A stretch of 35,982 bases of DNA from NCBI GenBank assembly GCA_035635575.1, contig DASQAV010000094.1, positions 1-35,982 of the forward strand, given 5' to 3'. This stretch comes from WS-7 sp035635575. GTDB lineage: Bacteria; Eisenbacteria; RBG-16-71-46; SZUA-252. How positions within the stretch are numbered: position 1 is the stretch's first letter; each line of letters begins with the position of its first letter. The position numbers and the translations under genes were made by a program. This document shows, piece by piece, positions 16,899 through 24,553 of this stretch. The notes under the pieces are model-generated. The model was not told where the DNA came from, ran no database searches, and was given only the letters and a program-made list of their open reading frames with translations.

Positions 16899-18872
16899 TC
16901 AGCGACGCTTTCCCTGACGCCCCCCGCGCGCCTTTTTCTTCGCGCGACCCGGATGCTTCGGCCGTCGCGCCGCGCGCGTCCGCAATGCAAGCTCGATTTC
17001 CCTGCGCTCCAGATCCGCCCGTGCGACCACCACGTCCACCGGATCCCCCAGCCCGAACCGGTGCTTCGTGCGCTTGGAGCGGAACGAGAACCCGTGCTCC
17101 GCCAGCGTGAGCGATGGATCCCCGATCGCCCGCTTCGGTAGGAACCCCTCGATGAACCATCCCTCGAGGAAAACGAAGAGGCCGCCCGAGGAGAGCCCGA
17201 CGATCGTGCCTCGCGCTTCCTCGCCCAGACGGAGCTGCGCGTAGCGGATCGCTTTCATCTTGAGGACGGCGCGCTCGGCATCGTCCGCGGCCATCTCCGT
17301 CGAGGAGATGTGCGAGGCAACGCCCGCGCTCATCCATCCGTCCGCAAACGCCCACGGATCCCCTCCGGGCTTCGACCCATCGAGGAGATACCGCTTCACA
17401 ATTCGATGATTGGCGAGGTCGGCGTAACGGCGGATCGGAGACGTGAAGTGCGCATATCCCTTCATTCCCAGCCCGAAATGGCCGACGTCCACGAGATCGT
17501 ACCGCGCCTTTTCCATCGCACGCAGCAGATACAGGTTCACGATGCGGTCGCGCGTGGTTTTCCCGGGCGTCGCCCATCGCCGGAGCTGCTTCGCCTCCGT
17601 CACGAAGGGTACGGCTCCCGAGCGGCCCAGGTACCGGGCCGCTTCGAAGAACGCGCGCAGCTTATCATACCGGGGGCGCTCGTGAACCCTATAGAAAAAC
17701 GGCAGCTCCTTCGTGAGCGCGCGTCCGCCCACGATGCGGTTCGCGAGCAGCATGTACTCCTCGACGAGCTCATGGGTTGGAAGCCGCTTCGTCTCCTCGA
17801 ACACCCGGGGCTCGCCGCGCTCGTCCAGGCTCGCGCGTATTTCCGGAAGGTCCATGTCCAGCCCGCCCTCCTCCATGCGGCGGCGTCTCAAGCCGCGTCC
17901 GATCCGGTCCAGGAGCGCGAGCGAGGACGGGATGCCGCCTCCTCCCTCGCGTCCCAGGCGGACCGCCTCGGGATAAGAGAGCGAGGCCGCACTCCGCACG
18001 ACGCCGCTCACGATGCGGCTCTTCCCCACGTTCCCTTCCTCGTCCAGGTCGACCACCACGCTCAGCGTGAGCCGATCCTTCCCCTCGACCAGACTGCACA
18101 GTCCGCCCGAGAGCGCCTCGGGAAGCATGGGATAGGTCGTATCCGCAAGATACGCGCTGTTGCCCCGGGCCTGCGCCTCCAGATCCAGCGCTCCCCCCGG
18201 GGAGACGTAGTGGCTCACGTCCGCGATGTGGATGCCGACTTCGTGCATGCCGTGCGCGGAGGGCCGCACCGAGAGCGCGTCGTCATGGTCCTTGGCATCC
18301 GCGGGATCGATGGTGAGGACGGTGTCGTTCCGGAAATCGGTCCTGGCGTGCGCGGCGCGCGCCACCGAGGACTCGTCGAACCCGGCCGCCTCGGCGAGTG
18401 CCAAGGGATCGAACTCGGTCCGGATCCCCTCCTCCAGCGCCACGACCCAGCTGTCCTCGCGCGCGTCGTCCGTGCCGAGCACGGCCACGACCGTTCCCAG
18501 CAGCGGCTCCGGGGGTTTCACGTCCAGCCGCACCACCGCGCGCCCGCCCTTCGGGACCGAGCTTCTCCCGTGAAGCGTGAGCAGGATCTCCCGAGGATAT
18601 TCGGGACGCTCGGGCAGGAGCAGGGTCGCCCGTCCCCGGGGCTCGAGCCGTCCCACGATCCCGGCCTGCGAGCGCTCGAGGACCTCCACGATCTCGTGGG
18701 CGTCCCCTTCCCGGCGCGACTCCAGATACCGCGCCACCACGAGATCTCCGTGGAGCGCCGTACCCATGGCAAAGGGAGGCACGAACAAATCGTCCTCGCC
18801 TTCGCCGACCCTCACGAACCCGTAACCGAATCGGGTCCGCTCGAGCCGGCCGACGCGAGGACGTGTTGTCAC
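16899..18872 (-). CDS. rnr: Ribonuclease R / RNase II-family 3'-5' exoribonuclease
   Basis: RNase R degrades structured RNA from the 3' end and helps in mRNA and rRNA turnover. The 657-residue product contains cold-shock/OB domains in about 1-140 (FGYGFVRV, DLFVPP, GDLVVARY). The RNB catalytic domain follows, with the metal-binding cluster TIDPADAKDHDDAL (D189, D195, D197, D198). A C-terminal S1 domain contains GTIVGLSSGGLFVFL. A basic Lys/Arg tail ends the protein, typical of RNase R. It is shorter than E. coli RNase R (about 813) because the N-terminal helix-turn-helix is missing. The start is a GTG at 18872 with a weak ribosome site. It lies just downstream of the bS22-like ribosomal gene. 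Confidence 0.94.
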   Translation of the reverse strand: MTTRPRVGRLERTRFGYGFVRVGEGEDDLFVPPFAMGTALHGDLVVARYLESRREGDAHEIVEVLERSQAGIVGRLEPRGRATLLLPERPEYPREILLTLHGRSSVPKGGRAVVRLDVKPPEPLLGTVVAVLGTDDAREDSWVVALEEGIRTEFDPLALAEAAGFDESSVARAAHARTDFRNDTVLTIDPADAKDHDDALSVRPSAHGMHEVGIHIADVSHYVSPGGALDLEAQARGNSAYLADTTYPMLPEALSGGLCSLVEGKDRLTLSVVVDLDEEGNVGKSRIVSGVVRSAASLSYPEAVRLGREGGGGIPSSLALLDRIGRGLRRRRMEEGGLDMDLPEIRASLDERGEPRVFEETKRLPTHELVEEYMLLANRIVGGRALTKELPFFYRVHERPRYDKLRAFFEAARYLGRSGAVPFVTEAKQLRRWATPGKTTRDRIVNLYLLRAMEKARYDLVDVGHFGLGMKGYAHFTSPIRRYADLANHRIVKRYLLDGSKPGGDPWAFADGWMSAGVASHISSTEMAADDAERAVLKMKAIRYAQLRLGEEARGTIVGLSSGGLFVFLEGWFIEGFLPKRAIGDPSLTLAEHGFSFRSKRTKHRFGLGDPVDVVVARADLERREIELALRTRAARRPKHPGRAKKKARGGRQGKRR

Positions 18873-18896
18873 GCGTGGAGCTTCTGGATCGGGGGG

Positions 18897-18992
18897 CTAG
18901 CGGTTCTTCTTCTTATGGCGATCGCGGCGAAGGCGCTTCTTCCGTTTGTGCGTCGCAATCTTCTTACGCTTGCGCTTCTTTCCGCTTCCCAT
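18897..18992 (-). CDS. 31-residue bS22 / AURKAIP1-COX24 (mS38)-like ribosomal protein
   Basis: A tiny gene with an excellent ribosome site: AAGGAG lies 4 nt before the ATG at 18992, and TAG is at 18897. The product has 31 residues, more than half Lys or Arg, starting MGSGKKRKRKKIATHKRKK and ending in RRDRHKKKNR. The pattern GSxKKxRK, KRKKxLRR and RH matches the AURKAIP1/COX24 domain, related to mitochondrial mS38 and to bS22 of mycobacterial small subunits, which sits near the decoding region. It lies 21 nt after the HU gene and 24 nt before rnr. Genes this short are often missed. Family assignment is from pattern recognition; ribosome binding here is inferred. Confidence 0.85.
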   Translation of the reverse strand: MGSGKKRKRKKIATHKRKKRLRRDRHKKKNR

Positions 18993-19013
18993 CGCGCTCC
19001 TTTGGCCCGGCGC

Positions 19014-19289
19014 TTAACCGCGCACCGCTCCCTTGAGTTCGTTGGACGCCTTGAAGACCGGGACCAGCTTGGCGGGAACCATCACTTCCGCCCCGCTCCG
19101 CGGATTGCGCGCCTTGCGCGCCTTGCGCTCGCGAACCTTGAAGGTTCCGAAACCGCGGATCTCGATGTGCTTCCCCTCGCTCAGCGCGCGCGAGATGGCG
19201 TTCAGCAGCTGATCCACGATCGTGGCTGTTTCACTCTTGGAGATTCGAGTCTTGCCCGAGATCTCGTCTACCAGATCGGCCTTGGTCAC
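19014..19289 (-). CDS. HU-family DNA-binding protein
   Basis: HU-type proteins bind and bend DNA as dimers and shape the nucleoid. I choose the GTG at 19289 because GGAGGAGGAG lies just upstream and the protein then starts TKADLVDEISGKT, as HU normally does; an in-frame GTG at 19304 would add five residues. The 91-residue product has the helical dimer part, then GFGTFKVRERKARKARNPRSG, where the strand pair and DNA-binding arm begin, including the intercalating proline region (RNPRSG). It is followed by the bS22-like gene after 21 nt. IHF-like behaviour cannot be excluded from sequence alone. Confidence 0.93.
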   Translation of the reverse strand: MTKADLVDEISGKTRISKSETATIVDQLLNAISRALSEGKHIEIRGFGTFKVRERKARKARNPRSGAEVMVPAKLVPVFKASNELKGAVRG

Positions 19290-19370
19290 GGGCTCCTCCT
19301 CCACGTTGCGGCTTCCTGCCGCTCGGGCATCGAGTGCGGGACTCTAGCACCGGTCCCCGCACCCGTCAAT

Positions 19371-20255
19371 TTAGCGCAGCCGGTATTCGAGGCGTGGCCC
19401 CGACTGGCTGAAACCGGGAATGAGATGCATCTTGTCCTGGAACAGATCGAGCAGGGAGACGCGGCGGCGCTCCTTGCGAACGACGACCGGGCGGCCCTTG
19501 ATGTCCGCCATGGCGGCGGCGAGCTGGATGGCGTCGTTCAGGTCCCCCAGCCGATCCACGAATCCGTACGCCATCGCCTGATCGCCCGAGAAGATCCGCC
19601 CGTCGGCGTAGGGGAGGATGTCGCGCCGCTCGAGGCCGCGCCCTTCCGAGATCGCGCTCACGAACTGCTCGTAGACGTTGGAGAGCACCGTCTGGAGCAG
19701 CTCCTTCTCCTCGGCGGTCATGGGACGGGAGAGCGATCCGATGTCCTTGAACTTCCCCGTCTTCACGACCTCGAAGCGCACCCCCACCTTCCGGAACAGC
19801 TCCTCCGTGTTGGGGAAGCTCATGATCACGCCGATGCTGCCGGTCAGGGTTCCGGGGTTGGCCACGATGGAATCCGCGGCGCACGCGATGTAGTAGGCGC
19901 CCGAGGCCGCCACGCCCCCCATGGAGGCGATGACCGGCTTGTCCGCGTCGCGCACCTTCCGCACGGCCTCGTAGATCTCCTGCGAGGCGCCCACGCCGCC
20001 GCCGGGGCTGTCCAGCCGCACGACCACGGCGCGCACGGTGGAGTCGAGACGCATGTGCTCCAGCTGGTCGACGACCCCCTCGGAGGACTCGATGTCCCCG
20101 ACGATCTCGATCAACCCGACCCGCTTGCTGAACGTGCCGAGGGCCAAGCCGTCCTGTTCCATGGAGAGATTCACGACGAGGAGGGCAAGGGTCACCGTCG
20201 CGAGTGTTCCGAGGAGGAGCACGATACAGCCTACGAGCCAGCGCTTGGCGGCCAT
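19371..20255 (-). CDS. sppA: Signal peptide peptidase SppA
   Basis: SppA is a membrane serine protease of the S49 family that degrades leftover signal peptides. The 294-residue length matches the short, single-domain form. One membrane anchor lies at about 6-30. The catalytic serine is in GGVAASGAYY (S118) and the general-base lysine in KTGKFKDIGS (K170), the Ser/Lys dyad arrangement. LDSPGGGVGASQEI and GTLTGSIGVI are further family motifs. The start ATG at 20255 has AGAGG close upstream. The gene begins at the edge of a 494-nt non-coding stretch that may include its leader. The HU gene follows about 80 nt downstream. Confidence 0.95.
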   Translation of the reverse strand: MAAKRWLVGCIVLLLGTLATVTLALLVVNLSMEQDGLALGTFSKRVGLIEIVGDIESSEGVVDQLEHMRLDSTVRAVVVRLDSPGGGVGASQEIYEAVRKVRDADKPVIASMGGVAASGAYYIACAADSIVANPGTLTGSIGVIMSFPNTEELFRKVGVRFEVVKTGKFKDIGSLSRPMTAEEKELLQTVLSNVYEQFVSAISEGRGLERRDILPYADGRIFSGDQAMAYGFVDRLGDLNDAIQLAAAMADIKGRPVVVRKERRRVSLLDLFQDKMHLIPGFSQSGPRLEYRLR

Positions 20256-20344
20256 TCGACCTCTTGGGTCTCACAGGGTATTGCCGTGAAGGTTGCCGAG
20301 TACGCTAACAAAGCGTCGGGGGGAATTCAATCGAGGCACGTTGG

Positions 20345-20590
20345 GGGGAGCAAAGCGAACGGGACGTCCGGTTGGGACGTCCCGTCGTGGCCGTGAGGCC
20401 GAAAGTCTGTTCCCCGCCTGTGCCGTGCGCCTGGTTCCAGTGAAACTGCGTCGTCTCGTCGAGGGGATCAGCTCAGGACCAGGCGATCCTCGCGCGCACC
20501 GCAGGGAACATGTCGGGTGAGCGTATGTGCACTGGAACAAAAGCAATCGGCGTACCGATGTACCGCGCCGCAGGCGCGGAAACGGCGCGA
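20345..20590 (-). ncRNA. Candidate structured RNA or structured sppA leader (orientation unproven)
   Basis: Several perfect inverted repeats lie together. A long-range pair, GTTCCAGTG (20434-20442) with CACTGGAAC (20530-20538), encloses CTGCG/CGCAG (20446-20450 and 20500-20504). That pair encloses CGAGGGGATC/GATCCTCG (20460-20469 and 20485-20492, two-base bulge). Outside it are hairpins ATCGG-CCGAT (20546-20559, 4-nt loop) and CCGCGCC-GGCGCGG (20563-20579, 3-nt loop). An 11-bp hairpin lies at 20359-20385. The minus strand is favoured because an AT-rich promoter-like island lies just upstream (20597-20664) and the 11-bp hairpin would then end the transcript. A GGCC-GTGA-GGCC hairpin (20389-20400) would form a GNRA loop on the plus strand, so that strand remains possible. 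It matches no RNA class I know. Confidence 0.35.
20359..20385. terminator. 11-bp perfect hairpin, possible terminator
   Basis: The arms ACGGGACGTCC and GGACGTCCCGT pair perfectly over 11 bp with a 5-nt loop. On the minus strand the following sequence is TCGCTTTGCTCC, only partly T-rich, so termination would be inefficient or need Rho. On the plus strand no T-run follows. It could equally be part of the structured RNA described at 20345-20590. Confidence 0.35.
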
Positions 20591-20596
20591 ATCGGA

Positions 20597-20664
20597 GGCA
20601 AATTTGCAGATATCACAACATGCTTGTTGATAATTAATTATGTGAGTTTGCTAATGTAATTTGG
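20597..20664. promoter_or_regulatory. AT-rich island with two palindromes, probable promoter/operator
   Basis: This 68-nt stretch is strikingly AT-rich inside GC-rich DNA. It contains CAACA-TGCT-TGTTG (20616-20629), an operator-like dyad, and the palindrome TAATTAATTA (20631-20640). On the minus strand CATAAT (20643-20638) could be a -10 box, but no good -35 is at the right distance. The position suggests a promoter for the structured RNA or sppA. No regulator can be named. Confidence 0.4.
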
Positions 20665-20749
20665 ATGCGCGTGGATCGCGGGTTCGACATCCGGCGAGCG
20701 CGACGCGGGGGGACGCGACCGCCGGCTCGGTTTTCCTGGGGAGGATGCC

Positions 20750-22318
20750 TCAGCGCCGGGGGGCAATTGCCCCAGCCGGCTGGGATTGGACGAGCGATGT
20801 CCCGGTCATTTCCCGAGGCTTGGGAATGCCCATGAGGGAGAGCAGCGTGGGCGCGACGTCCGCGAGAATCCCGCTCCGGATCGTGTAGCGGCCGGGCCCC
20901 ACCACCACGATCGGGACCGGATGCATGGTGTGGGCGGTATGCGGGCCGCCCGTCCGGTAGTCGATCATCTGGTCCGCGTTCCCATGGTCGGCCGTCACGA
21001 GCACCGTTCCCGAGCGCTTGCGGACCACCTCGATGAGGCGGCCGAGGCAACGATCGACCGTCTCGACCGCCTTGACCGCCGCCTCGATCACCCCCGTGTG
21101 CCCTACCATGTCGGCGTTGGCGTAGTTCAGGACGAAGAACCCGTAGGCCGGGTCGCCGAGCCTGCGCACCGCTTCGTCGGTCAGCTCCCCCGCGCTCATC
21201 TCGGGCCTCAGGTCGTAGGTCGCGACCTTGGGCGAAGGCACCAGCGCGCGCTCCTCACCTGGAAATGGGACCTCCTGGCTGCCGTTGAAGAAATACGTGA
21301 CGTGCGCGTACTTCTCGGTCTCCGCCATCCGCAGTTGGCGAATTCCCTCCCGGCTCACCACCTCCCCGATGGTGTCGCGCAGGGGGGCGTCCTCGAAGAG
21401 CACGGGGTACGGGAAGGTCTCGTCGTAGGAGGTCATGCAGACCAGATCGGGATCGAGCGGCCAGCGGGGCCGCGGGAACGCGTCGAAATCGGGGTCCGCC
21501 AGCGCCCGGACGATCTGCCGCATGCGGTCCGGGCGGAAATTGAACATGAGGACCGTGTCCCCTCGGGCGATCGAGCCGTCCTCCCCCGGGGTCTCGATCA
21601 CCGTCGGCTGGATGAACTCATCGTTCTCGCCGCGGGCGTAGGCCATCTCCAGCGCCTCGATCGCGCTCTTCGCCTCGAGCCCTTCCCCCGCCGCGATCGC
21701 CCGGTAGGCTTTCTCGGTCCGGTCCCATCGCTTGTCCCGGTCCATCGCGAAGTAGCGGCCGGACAGGGTGGAGAAGCGTCCGCGGCCCAGCGCTCGGAAT
21801 ACCGCCTCGGTCGCCTCGAGATCCGCCCTCTCCGAGCGCGGCGGCACGTCCCGGCCGTCCGAGATGGCGTGCACGCGGATCCGCTCGACACCCGCCTCGG
21901 CGGCGATCCGGAGAAGCGCGTGCAGGTGGCGAAGATGGCTGTGCACGCCTCCCGGAGAATGAAGTCCGATGAAATGGAGGGCCCGGCCGCGCTTCAGGGT
22001 CCGGGACAAAGCGTCGCGGAGGACGGGATTCCGCTTCAGGGATCCGTCCTCGATGGCGCGGTCGATCTTCGTGAGGTCCTGATAGACGATCCGCCCGGCG
22101 CCGAGGTTGAGATGGCCGACCTCGGAGTTTCCCATCTGTCCCGGGGGGAGCCCGACCGATTCCCCCCACGTGACGAGCGTCGCGTGCGGGCAGTCGCTCA
22201 TCAGGGCATCCATGACGGGCGTGCGCGCCATCGCCACGGCGTTGCCGTCCGCGCGTGGATTCAGGCCCCACCCGTCCAGGACGATCAGTCCGGCGAGCGG
22301 AACCGAAGAGGGAGACAT
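20750..22318 (-). CDS. gpmI: 2,3-bisphosphoglycerate-independent phosphoglycerate mutase
   Basis: GpmI interconverts 3- and 2-phosphoglycerate in glycolysis, using two manganese ions and a phosphoserine intermediate. The ATG at 22318 is preferred over a TTG at 22342 since the conserved strand LIVLDGWGLN then sits near residue 11. The 522-residue length is normal. Visible motifs are D15 in VLDGWG, the phosphorylated serine in QMGNSEVGHLNLGAGR (S65), and the metal-binding VTADHGNAD and GPHTAHT near the C-terminus. The last ten codons include the 14-bp palindrome at 20760-20773, which is simply coding sequence. The ribosome site is weak. The gene is 54 nt past the cold-shock gene, so it may be cotranscribed with it. 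Confidence 0.95.
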   Translation of the reverse strand: MSPSSVPLAGLIVLDGWGLNPRADGNAVAMARTPVMDALMSDCPHATLVTWGESVGLPPGQMGNSEVGHLNLGAGRIVYQDLTKIDRAIEDGSLKRNPVLRDALSRTLKRGRALHFIGLHSPGGVHSHLRHLHALLRIAAEAGVERIRVHAISDGRDVPPRSERADLEATEAVFRALGRGRFSTLSGRYFAMDRDKRWDRTEKAYRAIAAGEGLEAKSAIEALEMAYARGENDEFIQPTVIETPGEDGSIARGDTVLMFNFRPDRMRQIVRALADPDFDAFPRPRWPLDPDLVCMTSYDETFPYPVLFEDAPLRDTIGEVVSREGIRQLRMAETEKYAHVTYFFNGSQEVPFPGEERALVPSPKVATYDLRPEMSAGELTDEAVRRLGDPAYGFFVLNYANADMVGHTGVIEAAVKAVETVDRCLGRLIEVVRKRSGTVLVTADHGNADQMIDYRTGGPHTAHTMHPVPIVVVGPGRYTIRSGILADVAPTLLSLMGIPKPREMTGTSLVQSQPAGAIAPRR

Positions 22319-22372
22319 GCCGCGAAGGGTAGCACAGGGCAATGCAGTGGCCCGAGTGCGGGCTACGCGCGG

Positions 22373-22576
22373 TTATTTCTTCTGGACGTTCGCCGCTTGC
22401 GGCCCCTTCGGTCCCTGCGTCACCTCGAAGGTGACCTCGTCCCCTTCCTTCAGGCTCTTGAATCCGTCTCCGACGATGGCGCTGTAGTGCACGAACACGT
22501 CCGGTCCGCCCGAGCGCTCGATGAAGCCGAATCCCTTCGCCTCGTTGAACCACTTCACCTTCCCTGTCTCAGCCAT
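22373..22576 (-). CDS. Cold-shock domain protein (CspA family)
   Basis: A 67-residue single cold-shock domain that binds single-stranded RNA or DNA, acting as an RNA chaperone. RNP1 is seen as KGFGFIE (14-20) and RNP2 as DVFVHYSAI (26-34), with the usual KVKWFNEAKG at the start. The ribosome site GGAGG lies 8 nt before the ATG at 22576, inside the end of the upstream membrane-protein gene, which it overlaps by 8 nt. Csp genes usually stand alone with a long leader; here no room for such a leader exists, so cold control through a leader is unlikely unless a promoter lies within the upstream gene. Confidence 0.95.
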   Translation of the reverse strand: MAETGKVKWFNEAKGFGFIERSGGPDVFVHYSAIVGDGFKSLKEGDEVTFEVTQGPKGPQAANVQKK

Positions 22577-23030
22577 GCGAACGACCTCCGCCCGTTGGGG
22601 ATAGAATCCGCGCGAGAGCCGCGCAGACGATCGAGACCAGGCACGCGAACCAGACGGGCGCGATCCACGGCCGGGGCACGAGAAACACTACATCGGGATC
22701 CGCGAGACTTCCGGGGAATCCCGTCAGGAGTCTCAGAAACGCATAATAGAGGAGGAGCCAGAGCCCGAACACCCAGAGCCCCCGCGCGAGGGCGATCCGG
22801 AGCGGCGGGCGTCCCAGCGTGGCCACGGCTCCGATCATGACCAGGGTCGCGATCTCCCGCGCCTGCTCGAGCCGGAGCCCCGCCGTGGGAAGCGGCGGAA
22901 AGGGCGGCGCCCAGGCGCCGGGGACGTAGAGCTGCTTCAAGGTCACGACGCACGCCGCCTCGACAAAGGCCATCGAGATCGCGTAGACCGTGAGCGCGAT
23001 CCATCCGACGCGTCCCCCCCCTCGGCCCAT
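22569..23030 (-). CDS. Small membrane protein of unknown function, four predicted membrane segments
   Basis: The 153-residue product from the ATG at 23030 has four hydrophobic stretches: about 8-28 (VGWIALTVYAISMAFVEAA), 60-78, 86-104 and 125-145. The first carries acidic and small residues within the membrane. I do not recognise the family. An in-frame GTG at 23042 would add four residues and overlap the upstream gene. The start lies 5 nt after the stop of the lipoate-family enzyme, and the end overlaps the cold-shock gene by 8 nt, so it is the link between those two. Being a real gene is supported by the packing and the clean hydrophobic pattern; function is unknown. Confidence 0.65.
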   Translation of the reverse strand: MGRGGGRVGWIALTVYAISMAFVEAACVVTLKQLYVPGAWAPPFPPLPTAGLRLEQAREIATLVMIGAVATLGRPPLRIALARGLWVFGLWLLLYYAFLRLLTGFPGSLADPDVVFLVPRPWIAPVWFACLVSIVCAALARILSPTGGGRSHG

Positions 23031-23034
23031 CCCA

Positions 23035-23901
23035 TCACGCACCCTGCGCCGCCATCGTGGCCCCCGCGGTCGGAGTGCGCTCGGCGGCATCGGCCGTGGC
23101 GGGCGCCGCGAGTCCGACGCCCCCGAGCGATACGGAACGGAACGCCGCCTGGAAGCGGGAGGAGATCCCGGCCTCGAGGGCCGCCGCGATGGCCCTGCCC
23201 AGACCTTCCACGCCCTGGGCGGGCGCTCCCAGGAGCTCCCCCACCGAGCGCGCGTTCCCCTCCAGCGCCTCGCGGTCCCTCGAGGCCCCCGTGCGAAGCT
23301 CGGCGACCGAGCGCGAGCGGCCGGTCAGGGGAACGGAGGCATGGCAGAGGGCGCCCGAGCGTCCGAAACGCGAGGCAATCCCGGCGACCTTGTAGCCCCT
23401 CGCCTCGATCTCGCCGGGATCGCTCCGGGCGAAGCAGAGCGTGTTTCCGGGCCGGATGTCGGCGGCCGGATGAAGCGCCGCCCTCGCCCGCCACGGGGTC
23501 GCCGAGCCTTCCAGCCCGCACGCGCGGAGCGCGGACGACAGCGTCTCGGCGGCGGCGCTGGAGAAGGCGCGGGGCGTGAATCCCCAGGGTCCCGGAATGC
23601 TCGCCGCCAGCGCGAACGTCACCTCCTCGACATGGAGCACGGCGCCGCCTCCCGTGGGGCGCCGGACGACCTGGATTCCCGCCCGCGCGAGCGCCCCCTC
23701 ATCCCAGCCGTCCGGAAAGGGCTCGGCGCGCGCGAGGCTCAAGGTGGGCCGGTCCCAGGAGTAGGTTCGGAAGACGAGACGCGCGGGACCCTGGGAAACC
23801 CACTCCAGAAGGGCCAGGTCGGCGGCCATGTGCCAGGAGCCGGAAGCGACGACGTGCGGCAGGCGGTAGAACGCGGACGGCAAGAGCACGGCGGGCAACA
23901 C
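23035..23901 (-). CDS. LipM/LplA-family octanoyl/lipoyl transferase
   Basis: The protein belongs to the biotin/lipoate A/B ligase fold, which attaches octanoate or lipoate to carrier proteins such as GcvH. The motif RRPTGGGAVLH (80-90, numbering from GTG 23901) matches RRxSGGGxVxH. GYKVAGIAS holds the family lysine (K171), and TLCFARSDPGEI holds a cysteine (C156) where LipM-type octanoyltransferases have their nucleophile. LipM is therefore more likely than LplA. I favour the GTG at 23901, 5 nt after the upstream stop; a TTG at 23931 is the longer option and would overlap that gene. The C-terminal 60 residues are Ala-rich and poorly conserved-looking. With gcvH about 10 kb upstream in the same run of genes, lipoylation of GcvH is a natural role. 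Confidence 0.8.
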   Translation of the reverse strand: MLPAVLLPSAFYRLPHVVASGSWHMAADLALLEWVSQGPARLVFRTYSWDRPTLSLARAEPFPDGWDEGALARAGIQVVRRPTGGGAVLHVEEVTFALAASIPGPWGFTPRAFSSAAAETLSSALRACGLEGSATPWRARAALHPAADIRPGNTLCFARSDPGEIEARGYKVAGIASRFGRSGALCHASVPLTGRSRSVAELRTGASRDREALEGNARSVGELLGAPAQGVEGLGRAIAAALEAGISSRFQAAFRSVSLGGVGLAAPATADAAERTPTAGATMAAQGA

Positions 23902-23906
23902 TCCCG

Positions 23907-24551
23907 CTAGAGGTGAAGCACCCCCAGCCAATCGTGAAGAAGGAACATCACGCGTCCGATCAGGAGCGAGATACGCGCCATCACGGTATATCCGTACGAA
24001 GCCCCGAAGCTCACCATCAGGAAATAGACGCCGATCCGCGCGGCTCCCCCCAGCGCTCCCTTGTGCTCCTTGGAGAAGAAGAAAAAGATGAGCGTCGTCA
24101 GGAGCCCGCCCACCAGGAGCCAGTTCCCGATCGTCGTGCCCAGATTCCCGGGAACCCAGAGCGGCAGCATGGTTCCGTGGATCTGCTCCACCAGATCCCC
24201 CTGGCCGAAGCCGGTGATGCGCAGCGCCGGATACACTCCGAGGATGAGCGCGAGCGACCAGCGCGAGAGCCAGTCCCCCTTCGGGAAGAAGCGAGAGAAG
24301 AGGAGGATGCCGAGCAGGAGCGGGATCACGAGCAGGAAGTGGCGCTCGTGGCGGAAATCGGTGAAGAGCGGGACGAGCAGATTGGGCTTCACGACCGAGA
24401 AATACATCAGCACGACGTAATATCCCGCCGAAACGCCCACGAACAGGTGCTCGCAGAGCTTGTAGACGGGATTGTCCTTGTAGAGGAAGCTGTAGATGCC
24501 GAGCGTGAGGAGCGCCGCGATCCAGATCCCGATCTGGTGGCTCAGGTGCAC
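23907..24551 (-). CDS. Polytopic membrane protein of unknown function (cluster member)
   Basis: The GTG at 24551 lies 2 nt after the stop of the preceding gene and begins VHLSHQIGIWIAALLT; the open frame upstream is antiphase to that gene. The 214-residue product has about seven hydrophobic segments, at about 6-23, 31-49, 70-90, 95-114, 140-162, 172-193 and 194-212. A short acidic and aromatic loop (GFGQGDLVEQIHG) lies near the middle. I do not recognise the family. It is the last of four membrane proteins downstream of the MutL-like ATPase and sits next to the LipM-like gene. Membrane location is clear; function unknown. Confidence 0.75.
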   Translation of the reverse strand: MHLSHQIGIWIAALLTLGIYSFLYKDNPVYKLCEHLFVGVSAGYYVVLMYFSVVKPNLLVPLFTDFRHERHFLLVIPLLLGILLFSRFFPKGDWLSRWSLALILGVYPALRITGFGQGDLVEQIHGTMLPLWVPGNLGTTIGNWLLVGGLLTTLIFFFFSKEHKGALGGAARIGVYFLMVSFGASYGYTVMARISLLIGRVMFLLHDWLGVLHL

Positions 24552-24553
24552 GG

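Larger units (their letters stand above)
20256..20749. other. Non-coding intergenic region between gpmI and sppA
   Basis: This is the longest stretch without a gene, 494 nt. Open frames across it are short and biased to Arg, Pro and Ser, so they do not look like proteins. It contains an AT-rich island (20597-20664), a set of perfect inverted repeats (20359-20579) and a 6-bp inverted repeat CCGGCG/CGCCGG (20691-20725) just past the gpmI stop. I find no match to tmRNA, RNase P RNA, SRP RNA or a tRNA. Confidence 0.7.

Noticed and set aside
17310..20396. Very long plus-strand open frame covering rnr, HU and sppA
   Set aside because: It runs antisense to five well-identified genes and is rich in Arg, His and Asp without any family motif. 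Long antisense frames are expected at high GC.
20676..20700. GGGTTCGACATCC, which looks like a tRNA or tmRNA T-arm
   Set aside because: The T-stem has only four pairs, and no matching acceptor strand or anticodon arm is found at the right distance; a tmRNA here would run through gpmI.
20760..20773. Perfect 14-bp palindrome GGGGCAATTGCCCC
   Set aside because: It lies in the last codons of gpmI and is explained by coding for Gly-Ala-Ile-Ala; no regulatory setting supports it.
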